Positions 1 through 9,436 of a DNA stretch of 64,000 nt are shown here, piece by piece (positions within the stretch are counted from its first letter, which is position 1; each line of letters opens with the position of its first letter). The notes beneath the pieces are model-generated. The model made no database searches, was not told where the DNA came from, and saw nothing but the letters and a program-made list of their open reading frames with translations. The DNA comes from Paenibacillus sp. FSL R5-0912 (GTDB lineage Bacteria > Bacillota > Bacilli > Paenibacillales > Paenibacillaceae), in NCBI RefSeq assembly GCF_000758605.1, contig NZ_CP009282.1:5766001-5830000 (forward strand), in the 5' to 3' direction. Made by a program: the position numbers and the translations under genes.

Positions 1-794
1 TCTTCTGTCTCCGGCAGATAGGATGGACGGACAAAGATGCCCTGAACCAGCTCTTCGGTCATGGAGAAGGGCAGGATGCCTGCTTTGATATAAGGAACCA
101 GCTCGCGGCAGACCGGATCATCCCAATTCAGTACAGCAGTGTCGCCCGGCCCCTGATTCGCGAACAGCTTGGATTTGGAGGCCACATAATCCTCCATCCC
201 CCCATGATAATCCAGATGGGTCTCGGCAACATTCAACAGGGCAGCGACCTTGGGCCGGAAGGCCTCCGTCCCCTTGAGCTGGAAGCTGCTGAGCTCGACA
301 ACCATCCAGTTGTCCACGTCAGCCTCCTGAGCGGCCTGACAGAGCGGCGTACCGATGTTCCCGGCAACTATAGGACTCATCCCCGCTGCCTCCAGCATAC
401 GGCCAACCCAGGTCGTTGTAGTCGTCTTCCCGTTGGAGCCCGTAATACCGATCATAGGTGCGGCGCAGAGATGGTAAGCCACCTCTACCTCCGTTACGAC
501 TTCGATGCCAAGCTCAAGAGCCTGCTGCACCGGAGCCACGGAATAGGGAATCCCCGGATTCTTGACAACAAGTGCAACACCCTCATGAATCAGCCCCTCC
601 GGATGCCCGCCGCATATAACATAAATTCCCAAAGATTCCAGTTCGGAAGCTTCGGGACTTTGATCTCTTTCCTTTTTATCATTGACCGTCACAACCGCGC
701 CGCGCTCATGCAGCACCTTGGCCACCTGGACGCCGCTTTTGGCGAGCCCCAGGACGACCACTTCTTCACCACGGTACAAATCCGGATGCTTCAT
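1..794 (-). CDS. murD: UDP-N-acetylmuramoylalanine--D-glutamate ligase, 3' end outside window
   Basis: Cytoplasmic Mur ligase that adds D-glutamate to UDP-MurNAc-L-Ala in peptidoglycan precursor synthesis. The visible 264 codons begin MKHPDLYRGEEVVVLGLAKS, a Rossmann-like N-terminal domain, and reach the ATP-binding motif GITGSNGKTTTTT near residue 120. The frame is open to the window edge, so the C-terminal part and stop lie outside. The ATG at 794 is 3 bp after the mraY stop, which fits translation in one operon. Family and position in the dcw order (mraY then murD) agree, so the identification is firm. Confidence 0.95.
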   Translation of the reverse strand, partial: MKHPDLYRGEEVVVLGLAKSGVQVAKVLHERGAVVTVNDKKERDQSPEASELESLGIYVICGGHPEGLIHEGVALVVKNPGIPYSVAPVQQALELGIEVVTEVEVAYHLCAAPMIGITGSNGKTTTTTWVGRMLEAAGMSPIVAGNIGTPLCQAAQEADVDNWMVVELSSFQLKGTEAFRPKVAALLNVAETHLDYHGGMEDYVASKSKLFANQGPGDTAVLNWDDPVCRELVPYIKAGILPFSMTEELVQGIFVRPSYLPETE

Positions 795-797
795 ATG

Positions 798-1763
798 TTA
801 CAACCCCTTGATGAGATATAGTCCAACAGCCGCAAGCACCAGGCTCACCGCCCAGAAGGAGACAACCACACGCCACTCCGACCAGCCGCCCAGCTCAAAG
901 TGATGATGGATCGGGCTCATTCGGAACACCCGTTTGCCGCGTGTTTTGAACGAAGCGACCTGAATAATTACGGACAGCATTTCGACTACGAAGACACCGC
1001 CGATCACCACGAAGAGCAGCTCGGTCTTCGTTACAATGGCAATCGCGCCAATGGCACCGCCGATCCCGAAGGAGCCGAAATCACCCATGAACACTTTGGC
1101 CGGATGGGCATTGAATACCAGAAAGCCAAGTACTGCACCAATCATCGCCGCAGCGCAGACACCGGCAGCAATGGAGGTTGCCTGCATGGCAACTACAGCA
1201 AAAGCAGCGAGCGCGATCGCACTGACACCGGACAGCAGTCCGTCCACACCATCCGTGAAGTTAACCGCATTGGTTACCGCCATCATCATCAGGACAATAA
1301 ACGGATAGTAGAACCAGCCGCCCCAGTCAAAGCTCACCGATGTTCCCGGAATGCTGATGTTTGTATGATGTCCGCCGGAAATGAGCAATGCACAGAGAAC
1401 GATACCGACCAGCAGCTGGCCGGCAAGCTTCTGGCGTGCCGTCAGTCCGAGTGAACGTTTGAAGGCAATCTTAATATAGTCATCCAGGAAACCGATCAGA
1501 CCGTAACCCAGCGTAGCTACCAGAAGGACGTAGAAATCCGAATTAATCACTGAAAATTTCAGAAAAGACAATGTGAACGCCACCATGATGATAATTCCGC
1601 CCATCGTAGGCGTTCCCGCCTTCTTCAGATGGGTCTGAGGCCCGTCATCGCGAACCTGTTGTCCGAACTTCATCCGGCGCAGTAGCGGGATAATCAGCGG
1701 AGCGGCAATGACCGCAAGGATAAAGGATACAGCAATAGTCAGTAGAAGTAATTGATAATCCAT
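798..1763 (-). CDS. mraY: Phospho-N-acetylmuramoyl-pentapeptide-transferase
   Basis: Integral membrane enzyme that transfers phospho-MurNAc-pentapeptide to undecaprenyl phosphate, making lipid I. The 321 residues match the usual length of about 320. Visible signatures are GTPTMGG near residue 50, FLDDYIK near 91, NFTDGVDGL near 168 and the HHHFE motif near 287, with about ten hydrophobic segments. The ATG at 1763 follows GGAGGGGG at 7-nt spacing. It lies between murF and murD in a tightly packed leftward operon. Confidence 0.97.
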   Translation of the reverse strand: MDYQLLLLTIAVSFILAVIAAPLIIPLLRRMKFGQQVRDDGPQTHLKKAGTPTMGGIIIMVAFTLSFLKFSVINSDFYVLLVATLGYGLIGFLDDYIKIAFKRSLGLTARQKLAGQLLVGIVLCALLISGGHHTNISIPGTSVSFDWGGWFYYPFIVLMMMAVTNAVNFTDGVDGLLSGVSAIALAAFAVVAMQATSIAAGVCAAAMIGAVLGFLVFNAHPAKVFMGDFGSFGIGGAIGAIAIVTKTELLFVVIGGVFVVEMLSVIIQVASFKTRGKRVFRMSPIHHHFELGGWSEWRVVVSFWAVSLVLAAVGLYLIKGL

Positions 1764-1779
1764 GGGTACACCCCCTCCA

Positions 1780-3192
1780 TTAGTTTAAGTCAGCTTCAGA
1801 ATATTCTTTCAGGCGGTGAAGCACTTCCTCCAGACGCATCCCCCGGGACGCTTTGAAGAGTACTACATCCCTGGAACCACATTTGGTGTTCAAGGCCGTG
1901 ATCAATGCTTCTTTGTCTTCAAAAGCAAATACATGTCCGGCCCCGAATCTCTCCGCCGCAGCCGCAGCAATATGAGCAGCGAGCGGTCCGTAAGTGTATA
2001 CCGCATCCGTCAGTGCAGGATCGAGATAGCTGCCGATCTGCTGGTGGAACTGAACTTCATCAGGCCCAAGTTCCAGCATGTCCCCCAGCACCGCGATTCT
2101 GCTCCCGCTGCACTTCATGGACTGCAGCACATCTATCGCTGCTCTCATGGACGTAGGGCTGGCATTGTAAGCATCGTTCAGCAGCGTCAGCCCGTTCGCC
2201 GCCTGTATCACTTCAATCCGCATGCCGGTCAGCTTAAGCCCGGCTAATCCGGTCTCAATATTCTCATCAGTCACAAGGAAGTGGCGTGCAACCGCCAGTG
2301 CGGCGAGTGCGTTAATGACATTGTGACGCCCCGGCAGAGGCAACGTGAAGGCACGCTCGGCATGAAGATGCGAAGTGAAGGACATTCCTGCTCCATGAGT
2401 CATGAGACCTGTAGGATAGTCATCATTGTCTCCGGACTGCCCGAAACGGAAGCTGAGCATCCCTTCCGGCGGATTAAACCCCGGCTCTGCCATAACTTCT
2501 GCGAGCAGCGGTTCATCCCCGTTATAGATGAGCAGGCCGCCCGGCTTAAGTCCGTCCACAATCTCCAGCTTGGCCCGGGCAATTTCCTTGCGGGACCCGA
2601 GCTGCAGCAGATGGGATTCACCCACGTTGGTAATCATAGCCACATCAGGGGTAGCTATCCTTGACAGCAGGGATATCTCCCCGCGCGAGCTCATGCCCAT
2701 CTCCAGCACAGCAATCTCAACATCACTGTCCATGGAGAGAATCGTAAGCGGCAGACCGATGTGGTTATTGAAATTCCCCTGTGTTTTGTGTACCTTGTAC
2801 TGCACTTCAAGAAGAGCGGTAACCATATCTTTGGTCGTTGTCTTGCCGTTGCTGCCTGTCACGGCGACTACACGCGGTGCGAGCTCGCCCAGATATGCCG
2901 AGGACAGTCTCTGCAAAGCGGCCAGTGTATCCTCCACCAGAATGACAGGACCGCCTTCAGGCGCAGGCTCCTTATCCCGCTGCCAGAGCGTAGCGGCTGC
3001 TCCTGCCGCCAGAGAAGCAGCAGCGTAATCATGGCCGTCAAAGTTATCTCCGACCAGAGGAACGAACAGGCAGGCAGGCGTAATTTTGCGGGAATCGGTT
3101 ACGACCCCCGCAATTTCGATATTGTTATCTTCAGCAGAGGACAGCTTTCCTCCGCACATTTGCGCGATAGTATACAGCGTTCTTGTAATCAA
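1780..3192 (-). CDS. murF: UDP-N-acetylmuramoyl-tripeptide--D-alanyl-D-alanine ligase
   Basis: Cytoplasmic Mur ligase adding the D-Ala-D-Ala dipeptide, the last cytoplasmic step before MraY. The 470 residues carry the P-loop GSNGKTTTKDMV near residue 113, the family sequence NDAYNASPTSM near 342 and the C-terminal LGDMLELG motif. The start is TTG at 3192, preceded by AAGGGG at 9-nt spacing; its TTGA overlaps the murE stop, so translational coupling is likely. In B. subtilis murF is not in the dcw cluster; here it sits between murE and mraY. Confidence 0.97.
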   Translation of the reverse strand: MITRTLYTIAQMCGGKLSSAEDNNIEIAGVVTDSRKITPACLFVPLVGDNFDGHDYAAASLAAGAAATLWQRDKEPAPEGGPVILVEDTLAALQRLSSAYLGELAPRVVAVTGSNGKTTTKDMVTALLEVQYKVHKTQGNFNNHIGLPLTILSMDSDVEIAVLEMGMSSRGEISLLSRIATPDVAMITNVGESHLLQLGSRKEIARAKLEIVDGLKPGGLLIYNGDEPLLAEVMAEPGFNPPEGMLSFRFGQSGDNDDYPTGLMTHGAGMSFTSHLHAERAFTLPLPGRHNVINALAALAVARHFLVTDENIETGLAGLKLTGMRIEVIQAANGLTLLNDAYNASPTSMRAAIDVLQSMKCSGSRIAVLGDMLELGPDEVQFHQQIGSYLDPALTDAVYTYGPLAAHIAAAAAERFGAGHVFAFEDKEALITALNTKCGSRDVVLFKASRGMRLEEVLHRLKEYSEADLN

Positions 3193-4676
3193 TAGCTTCG
3201 GCCCCTTATCACTTCTTTGGCTACAATGCGGTCATCAAAATCATGAACGACTCCGCCGATTAGCTGATAGGTCTCATGACCTTTCCCCGCAATCAATACT
3301 ACATCGCCGGGGCTTGCCATTTCAATAGCTTTTCTGATCGCTTCCCGCCGGTCGGGAATCATCTCATACCGTTCCTGTGACACGCCGTCCTCAAGAAGGC
3401 CCGCTTCAATATCGCGCAGAATCAGCAGCGGATCCTCTGTCCGGGGATTGTCGGAAGTAACCATGACATGATCACTGTATTTGGCAGCTATCTTGCCCAT
3501 CAGCGGCCGTTTGGTCGTATCCCGGTCTCCCCCACAGCCAAAGACGGTAATGACCTTGCCGGCAGCGAATTCACAGACAGCCTTCAGCACATTCTCCAGA
3601 CCATCCGGCGTATGCGCGTAGTCTACGATGACCGCGAAATCCTGTCCGGCATCCACAGACTCGACACGTCCGTCCACACCGGCTACGGACTCCAGACTGG
3701 CTTTGATTTCTTCCAGCGGCACATCCTCCAGCAGCGCAGCAGTAATGGCCGCTAGTGCATTATAGACATTGAACTTACCGACCATCCGGAGCGAAATATC
3801 TGTCTTCCCCTTAAACGTATCCACATGGAAAAAAGTTCCTTTGGACGTGATCGAAATTTGAGTGGCCCGGACATTTGCAGGGGTGTCGATACCATATGTA
3901 ATCACTTCCGCAGCGGTCTGGTCAGCAAAATAGCTGCTTGCTGCATCATCCGTGTTGAGAACTGCATATTTACGTTCTTCCTTCCACGGAGAGATCACAT
4001 TGCCAAGCCGCGAGAAGAATAGTGCCTTAGCCGCGCGGTACTCCTCCATCGTATGGTGATAATCCAGATGATCCTGAGTCAGGTTAGTAAATATTGCCGT
4101 GCGGTAATCCGTTCCCTTCACCCGTCCCTGCTGAAGTGCATGGGAGGATACCTCCATCACACAGCACTGCACGCCTTTGGACGCCATATCGTTCAAAGTA
4201 CGCTGAAGCTCAAGCGATTCCTGCGTAGTACCGGACATCGGATAGCTTTGTCCGTCATAACGCATCTGAATCGTCCCGATCAGCCCCGTTTTCACGCCAT
4301 GGTCCTGCATGATTTTCTCAATCAGATACGTAGTCGTGGTTTTGCCGTTGGTCCCGGTAATCCCAATCATCTTCATCCGGCTGCTGGGTGAGCCGAAGAA
4401 CGCATTCGACAGCACGGACATCGCAAACCGGCAGTCATCTACCACGATCTGCGGCAGATCGATCTCCAGCTTCCGCTCACAGACTAGGGCAGCCGCACCG
4501 CCTGCGGCTGCCTGCGGTGCATAATCATGTCCGTCCACTGTATGACCGGGCAGGCAAATGAACAAATCGCCCGGCTTAACCTTGCGGGAATCCACCTGCA
4601 AATCCATAATCTCGGTCCCACCCTCCCCGTATAGACGCGAAGCGGCAAGACAGGATGACAATTCATTAATTTTCAT
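3189..4676 (-). CDS. murE: UDP-N-acetylmuramoyl-tripeptide synthetase
   Basis: Mur ligase that adds the third stem-peptide residue. The 495 residues include GITGTNGKTTTTYLIEK near residue 110, the carbamylated-lysine region, and SDNPRTEDP near 408. The DNPR-type motif is the one associated with meso-diaminopimelate rather than L-lysine, so the substrate is inferred to be meso-Dap. ATG at 4676 follows GAGGG at 6-nt spacing. It lies 36 bp downstream of spoVD and overlaps murF by 4 bp. Confidence 0.96.
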   Translation of the reverse strand: MKINELSSCLAASRLYGEGGTEIMDLQVDSRKVKPGDLFICLPGHTVDGHDYAPQAAAGGAAALVCERKLEIDLPQIVVDDCRFAMSVLSNAFFGSPSSRMKMIGITGTNGKTTTTYLIEKIMQDHGVKTGLIGTIQMRYDGQSYPMSGTTQESLELQRTLNDMASKGVQCCVMEVSSHALQQGRVKGTDYRTAIFTNLTQDHLDYHHTMEEYRAAKALFFSRLGNVISPWKEERKYAVLNTDDAASSYFADQTAAEVITYGIDTPANVRATQISITSKGTFFHVDTFKGKTDISLRMVGKFNVYNALAAITAALLEDVPLEEIKASLESVAGVDGRVESVDAGQDFAVIVDYAHTPDGLENVLKAVCEFAAGKVITVFGCGGDRDTTKRPLMGKIAAKYSDHVMVTSDNPRTEDPLLILRDIEAGLLEDGVSQERYEMIPDRREAIRKAIEMASPGDVVLIAGKGHETYQLIGGVVHDFDDRIVAKEVIRGRSY

Positions 4677-4712
4677 AGTAATCCCTCACTCTACATTTGT
4701 CAGACTACCCTA

Positions 4713-6638
4713 TTATTCACTGGAAGTTCCCATATAAATCCGGATGGTTGAACCCTGCTCCACTCTTGCCCCCGCTTTGGGTGCCTGATTAATCACTGTA
4801 TTGCCTGATCCGGAGCGGGCCAGCATGAAATTCATGTTCAAATCCTCATAGATATCCTGAACAGTAGCTCCTGTTAAATCGGGAACTGTCACAATCGGAG
4901 TCTCCCCATATTTATAGGTCTTCGGCAGCTGATCCTTGCGCTGCGGAACCTTCAGATAATGAAGCGAATCCTCAAGAATATTCTGGACGATCGGAGCCGC
5001 TACCACACCCCCAAACTGAATTCCCTTGGGATTGTCAACTGCGGTGTAGACCACGATCTGCGGATCATCCGCTGGTGCAAATCCGATAAAAGAGACGATA
5101 TGCTCCGTAGGAGAATATCGGCCGTTAATAACCTTCTGTGCCGTCCCAGTCTTGCCGCCCACACGGTAGCCGTCAATAAACGCCGGCCGGCCTGTGCCTT
5201 TGGCAACTACGCTCTCAAGGGCGGCCCGCACCTTCTTCGAAGTCTCCTCAGAAATCACCTGCCGCACTTCTTCCGGCTCTACCTCGGATACGACATTACC
5301 GGTATCCGGATTAATCCAGGCTTTGGCAACATGCGGAGTATACAGCTTGCCGCCATTAATCGCTGCAGACACCGCAGCAATCTGCTGGATCGGTGTTACG
5401 GATACCCCTTGGCCAAAGGCCGTGGTGGCAAGTTCGACCGGCCCTACCTGCGCCGGCTTAAACAGAATTCCGTTCGCTTCACCGTTGAGGTCGATCCCTG
5501 TCTTCGTGCCAAACCCGAAATCACGGATATACTTAAAAAGGGTATCCTTGCCAAGACGCTGGCCCAGGGCAACAAACCCGGGGTTGCAGGAATTCTCCAC
5601 CACTTCAAGGAACGTCTGGCTTCCGTGTCCGCCTTTTTTCCAGCAGCGCAGCTTGGCCCCGCCCACTTCAATATATCCCGGATCGAAAAAATGCTCATGC
5701 TGCAGATCAACCTTCCCCTCCTGCAAAGCAGCAGCCAGGGTAATGATCTTGAAGGTGGAGCCCGGTTCATACGTCATCCAGATCGGAAGATTCCGGTTAT
5801 ATACTTCGGCATCGTATTCCTTATAGGAGCCCGGCTCATAACCCGGCCGGCTCGCCATGGCCAGTATCTCACCATTGCGGGGGTCCATCGCAATCGACCA
5901 GGCACCTTGCGCCTGATACTTCACCATGGCCTGATCGAGCTCGCGTTCCATGATTGACTGAATCTGCTTATCAATCGTCAGCTGCAGACTCAGCCCGTCC
6001 TGCGGCTCTGTATACTTCTCCGAGGAGCCCGGCATCAGCCGTCCTCCGGCATCGGACAGATACGATATATTGCCTGCGCTGCCCTGAAGCAGCTTATCGT
6101 AGATGCTCTCTATCCCGGTGATTCCTTGATTGTCGATGCCCGTGAAGCCGAGAATATGTGCGGCTAAATCACCAAAGGGATAATACCGTTTGTTATCCTC
6201 AGCCACAACGATGCCCGGCAGCTGCAAATCACGGATGCTCGCGGCAAGCTCCATCGTAATTTTGCGGCCGCCGGGCTGCAGTTTCACCGAGGCTTTCTTT
6301 TGGGTCAGCAGAGTGACCAGCTTCTCCTCGGTCATACCGAGCAGCGGAGCCAGCTGCTTCGCGGTCTGTTCCTTTTCCTTCACCTGCACAGGAATGGCAT
6401 AGATCGTTGGCGAGCTGATATTATATGCCAGGGCAACGCCCTCTCTGTCCAGAATCTCGCCGCGTTTGGCGGTGAAGGGAATATTCCGCCGCCAGGATTC
6501 CTCAGCCTTGGCGCTCAGCTTCTCCCCTTGTGATAGCTGTACATAGGCAAGACGCACGGCCAGCGAACCGAACAACACGGCCAGTCCCAGCAGCGTCCAC
6601 AGCATTCTCCGCCGAGTTACGACTTTCGAAACCTTCAT
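4713..6638 (-). CDS. spoVD: Sporulation-type class B penicillin-binding protein with one PASTA domain
   Basis: Membrane-anchored DD-transpeptidase; SpoVD in B. subtilis makes cortex peptidoglycan. The order is one N-terminal membrane segment (residues about 12-32), a dimerisation domain, a transpeptidase domain with SXXK as EPGSTFK, SXN as SCN and KTGT as GGKTGTAQK, and one C-terminal PASTA domain. The start chosen is ATG 6638 (641 residues, MKVSKVVTRRRM), because GGGGAG sits 6 nt upstream and the protein then aligns with known SpoVD starts. A TTG 63 bp upstream keeps the frame open but lacks a good ribosome site. The spoVD label rests on position after the PBP2B gene and on the single PASTA domain. 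Confidence 0.9.
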   Translation of the reverse strand: MKVSKVVTRRRMLWTLLGLAVLFGSLAVRLAYVQLSQGEKLSAKAEESWRRNIPFTAKRGEILDREGVALAYNISSPTIYAIPVQVKEKEQTAKQLAPLLGMTEEKLVTLLTQKKASVKLQPGGRKITMELAASIRDLQLPGIVVAEDNKRYYPFGDLAAHILGFTGIDNQGITGIESIYDKLLQGSAGNISYLSDAGGRLMPGSSEKYTEPQDGLSLQLTIDKQIQSIMERELDQAMVKYQAQGAWSIAMDPRNGEILAMASRPGYEPGSYKEYDAEVYNRNLPIWMTYEPGSTFKIITLAAALQEGKVDLQHEHFFDPGYIEVGGAKLRCWKKGGHGSQTFLEVVENSCNPGFVALGQRLGKDTLFKYIRDFGFGTKTGIDLNGEANGILFKPAQVGPVELATTAFGQGVSVTPIQQIAAVSAAINGGKLYTPHVAKAWINPDTGNVVSEVEPEEVRQVISEETSKKVRAALESVVAKGTGRPAFIDGYRVGGKTGTAQKVINGRYSPTEHIVSFIGFAPADDPQIVVYTAVDNPKGIQFGGVVAAPIVQNILEDSLHYLKVPQRKDQLPKTYKYGETPIVTVPDLTGATVQDIYEDLNMNFMLARSGSGNTVINQAPKAGARVEQGSTIRIYMGTSSE

Positions 6639-6730
6639 TCCGTTCTCCCCGCTTTCGCTCGTATAGACATGATCTCTTATCTTCATGACTATTCGGGACA
6701 AACAGGGGTTAGAACAAGCCTGTATACGCG

Positions 6731-8971
6731 CTACTCCGCAGTCTCCTCTGCATCGGGGTCAACGTTGACGGCCACAGGGATATTCTCCCCGTATTCATTC
6801 AGGGGACTGAGCTTCAGAGAAATATGCGTTTTGCTGTTATTCTTGGTCTGCGTCTGCTCTGTGACATAACCTTCGCCCTCAACCGTAATCCCTACTTTGA
6901 GCAGATTGAGAATTTCCAGAGCATCGCGCAAAGATTCTCCCTTCAAATCGGGAATGGTCATTGCTTCATCCTGTTGGGTAAGCAGATAAATCCGCTGTCC
7001 GGCGGCAAGTTTTGTGCTCTTATCCGGATATTGGCTGATTACCTTTGCCCCTGTACCGACAATCTCGAAGTCAAAGCCTTGATTAAGGAGCAGCTGTCTG
7101 GATTCCTTAACCGTTTTGTTCACGAGATCAGGTGTACTGCGCAGCTCTGAGGAGTCTGCCGCCAGCTTGACTGACGTTTTGCTTCCCACTGCGTTATCTG
7201 ATTCAACTGTTTTGGGTACGCCCATATATTGCAGGGACTGCGAGACAATCTCTTTGAAAATAGGTCCCGCTGCGGCTCCCCCGCCGGCAGCATCCGCAGG
7301 CTCATCAATTACGACGAATACCGCGATCTTCGGATTATTGGCCGGAGCGTAACCGAGGAAGGATGCTAGTACTTTATCCCGGTCATACCCGCCCTTGCCG
7401 TCAGGCTTAATCGCCGTCCCGGTCTTGCCGGCTACGCGGTACCCTTCGATATAGGCATGCCGTCCGGTTCCGATTACCTGGTCTGCCACGACCTGCTCGA
7501 GGTAGCTGCCGGTTTCGCGGGCGCTTTCCTCTGAAATCACCTGCCGTACAACCTCCGGCTGAGTCACCGTAGTCTTGCCTGTATTAGGATCGGTAACTTC
7601 CTTCACTACATGCGGTACCATCAGCTTGCCGCCGTTCGCAATCGCAGCCATCGCCGTGAGCTGCTGAATCGGTGTAACCAGCAGCTTGCCATGGCCATAG
7701 GCCAAGGTAGCATTCTCTATCGGCCTGTTCGGATTCGGGTTGACAATACCGGTGGTTTCGCCCGGGAGGTCAATACCCGTCTTTTCCGTAAAGCCGAAAT
7801 CCTTGATATATTTCAGCAGCTTTTCCTGGCCCAGCAGCTCATAGCCAATCTTGACAAAGGCTACGTTACTTGAACGTTTAACCCCTTGAAGCAGGGTGAT
7901 ATCTCCATAACCGGCTCTATTCATATCATAGATCGGTTTGCTGTACCCTTTGATCCGGATAGAGCCCGAATGGACGGTCTCTTCCGGATTAAACAGCTTC
8001 TCCTGAACGGCTCCGGCCAGCGGTACAATCTTGAACGTGGAGCCCGGCTCAAACCTCGACATGATCGCGTGGTTATAGAAGCCAGCCGCATCCTGATTAA
8101 GGTCATAATATTCATTTGGATTGAAGGTCGGCATATTTGCCAGTCCCAGAATTTCCATCGTATTCGGATCGGCAGCAATGACGCTTATCGACTTCGGTTT
8201 GTACTCGGCATAAGCCTTCTTCATCGCCTCTTCGATATAATGCTGAATGGTGCTGTCGATGGTCAGCTTGTAATTGCTTCCGTTCACTACAGGCTGGTAG
8301 CTATCCTGTGAATCGGGCAGCTTGATTCCCTTGCCGTCACTCTGATAATTCAGCTTGCCATCCGTACCGGAGAGCTGTTTGTCGAAGTACTTTTCCAGAC
8401 CCATGACCGCATTGCCGTCCCTGTCGGTGTAGCCCAGAATATGCGCAGCCAGCGAATCCTTCGGATAATAACGCTTCTGCTCTCTCACGAGGCCTACGCC
8501 CGTTTCCAGGGTATCATGCTCTTTCTTGAGTTTGTCCACAAAAGCCGTAACCTTATCGGCCAGCTCCTGATTAATCTTCCAGCCTTCGTTGCGGATCTCC
8601 CGGTTCTTGTAGTAATTGCCCTTATCGTCTTTGGCCTCTACCAGCTTCTTCAACTGATCTACAGGCTTGCCAAGCAGTTCATGCAGTCCCTGGATGACCT
8701 CTTGGCCGATCCCCTTCTCCGCAATGACCTCGGGGTCAACCACAACGGTATAGGCAGGAACGTCACTGGCCAGAACACTGCCGTTACGGTCTTCAATCAC
8801 GCCGCGGACCGCCTTGATGGTTGAAGTATGTGCCCACTGCGTAGCTGCTTCCTTCTGCCACTTCTCACTCTGCATTACCTGAATCCAGAAAACTCTGCCG
8901 ACTAAAACAAGAAAAAAGAGGGTAATACACCCTCCTATAAACAGCGTGCGAAGTTTTATTCTTTTTACCAT
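6731..8971 (-). CDS. pbpB: Division penicillin-binding protein 2B with two PASTA domains
   Basis: Septal class B transpeptidase that works with FtsL, FtsW and DivIB. After a membrane segment (about residues 10-30) come a dimerisation domain, the transpeptidase with EPGSTFK, SSN and AGKTGTAIK motifs, and two C-terminal PASTA repeats. The ATG at 8971 (746 residues, MVKRIKLRTLF) has TGAGG 7 nt upstream. The open frame continues to 9061, but that would run into ftsL and give a non-homologous N-terminus. It follows ftsL by 46 bp. Confidence 0.93.
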   Translation of the reverse strand: MVKRIKLRTLFIGGCITLFFLVLVGRVFWIQVMQSEKWQKEAATQWAHTSTIKAVRGVIEDRNGSVLASDVPAYTVVVDPEVIAEKGIGQEVIQGLHELLGKPVDQLKKLVEAKDDKGNYYKNREIRNEGWKINQELADKVTAFVDKLKKEHDTLETGVGLVREQKRYYPKDSLAAHILGYTDRDGNAVMGLEKYFDKQLSGTDGKLNYQSDGKGIKLPDSQDSYQPVVNGSNYKLTIDSTIQHYIEEAMKKAYAEYKPKSISVIAADPNTMEILGLANMPTFNPNEYYDLNQDAAGFYNHAIMSRFEPGSTFKIVPLAGAVQEKLFNPEETVHSGSIRIKGYSKPIYDMNRAGYGDITLLQGVKRSSNVAFVKIGYELLGQEKLLKYIKDFGFTEKTGIDLPGETTGIVNPNPNRPIENATLAYGHGKLLVTPIQQLTAMAAIANGGKLMVPHVVKEVTDPNTGKTTVTQPEVVRQVISEESARETGSYLEQVVADQVIGTGRHAYIEGYRVAGKTGTAIKPDGKGGYDRDKVLASFLGYAPANNPKIAVFVVIDEPADAAGGGAAAGPIFKEIVSQSLQYMGVPKTVESDNAVGSKTSVKLAADSSELRSTPDLVNKTVKESRQLLLNQGFDFEIVGTGAKVISQYPDKSTKLAAGQRIYLLTQQDEAMTIPDLKGESLRDALEILNLLKVGITVEGEGYVTEQTQTKNNSKTHISLKLSPLNEYGENIPVAVNVDPDAEETAE

Positions 8972-9017
8972 AGCAAACCTCACAGATTCTATTATTGCGA
9001 TTGAAGTCAATCGCTGA

Positions 9018-9413
9018 TTATTTTCCAGCTTTGTCAGTGACCTGGTTGCTAAGCAGTACATGGATTGTTGAATCTACAGGAGGAGTCTTATATCCCATCT
9101 CTTCTGCCCGCTTGACCACCGTCTGTTCAAGCGTCTGCTTCTCCATCTGATAAATTGCAATTTGCTTCTTGCTCTTCGCGATCTCGCTGTCCAGCTTCTG
9201 TGCCTGCAAGTTCAAATCATAAATATGGACGTAACGCCAGATCAGGGCGGCAGATACCAGGATAAAGGCTCCCAGCGTCATCATATACAAAAGCTTCTCC
9301 TTCAGCGGAAGCACTCTCCGCCTGGTGACGACTTTTGTCTTCTCACGGTAAAGCGGGTTTACCTCTTCTTTTCTCTTGGGTTGAACTGCTAAATTGCCGC
9401 GGGTATAGGCCAT
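9018..9413 (-). CDS. ftsL: Cell division protein FtsL
   Basis: Small bitopic divisome protein that pairs with DivIC and PBP2B at the septum. The 131 residues have a basic cytoplasmic N-terminus, one membrane segment near residues 40-62 and an extracytoplasmic leucine-zipper-like coiled coil (about 68-105). Sequence conservation in this family is low; the call rests on topology and on the fixed place between rsmH and the PBP2B gene. Confidence 0.9.
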   Translation of the reverse strand: MAYTRGNLAVQPKRKEEVNPLYREKTKVVTRRRVLPLKEKLLYMMTLGAFILVSAALIWRYVHIYDLNLQAQKLDSEIAKSKKQIAIYQMEKQTLEQTVVKRAEEMGYKTPPVDSTIHVLLSNQVTDKAGK

Positions 9414-9436
9414 CTCTGACTCTCCTTTATCGTCAT

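Noticed and set aside
4959..5957. 332-codon plus-strand frame inside spoVD
   Set aside because: Shadow of a conserved GC-rich gene; no family features or ribosome site.
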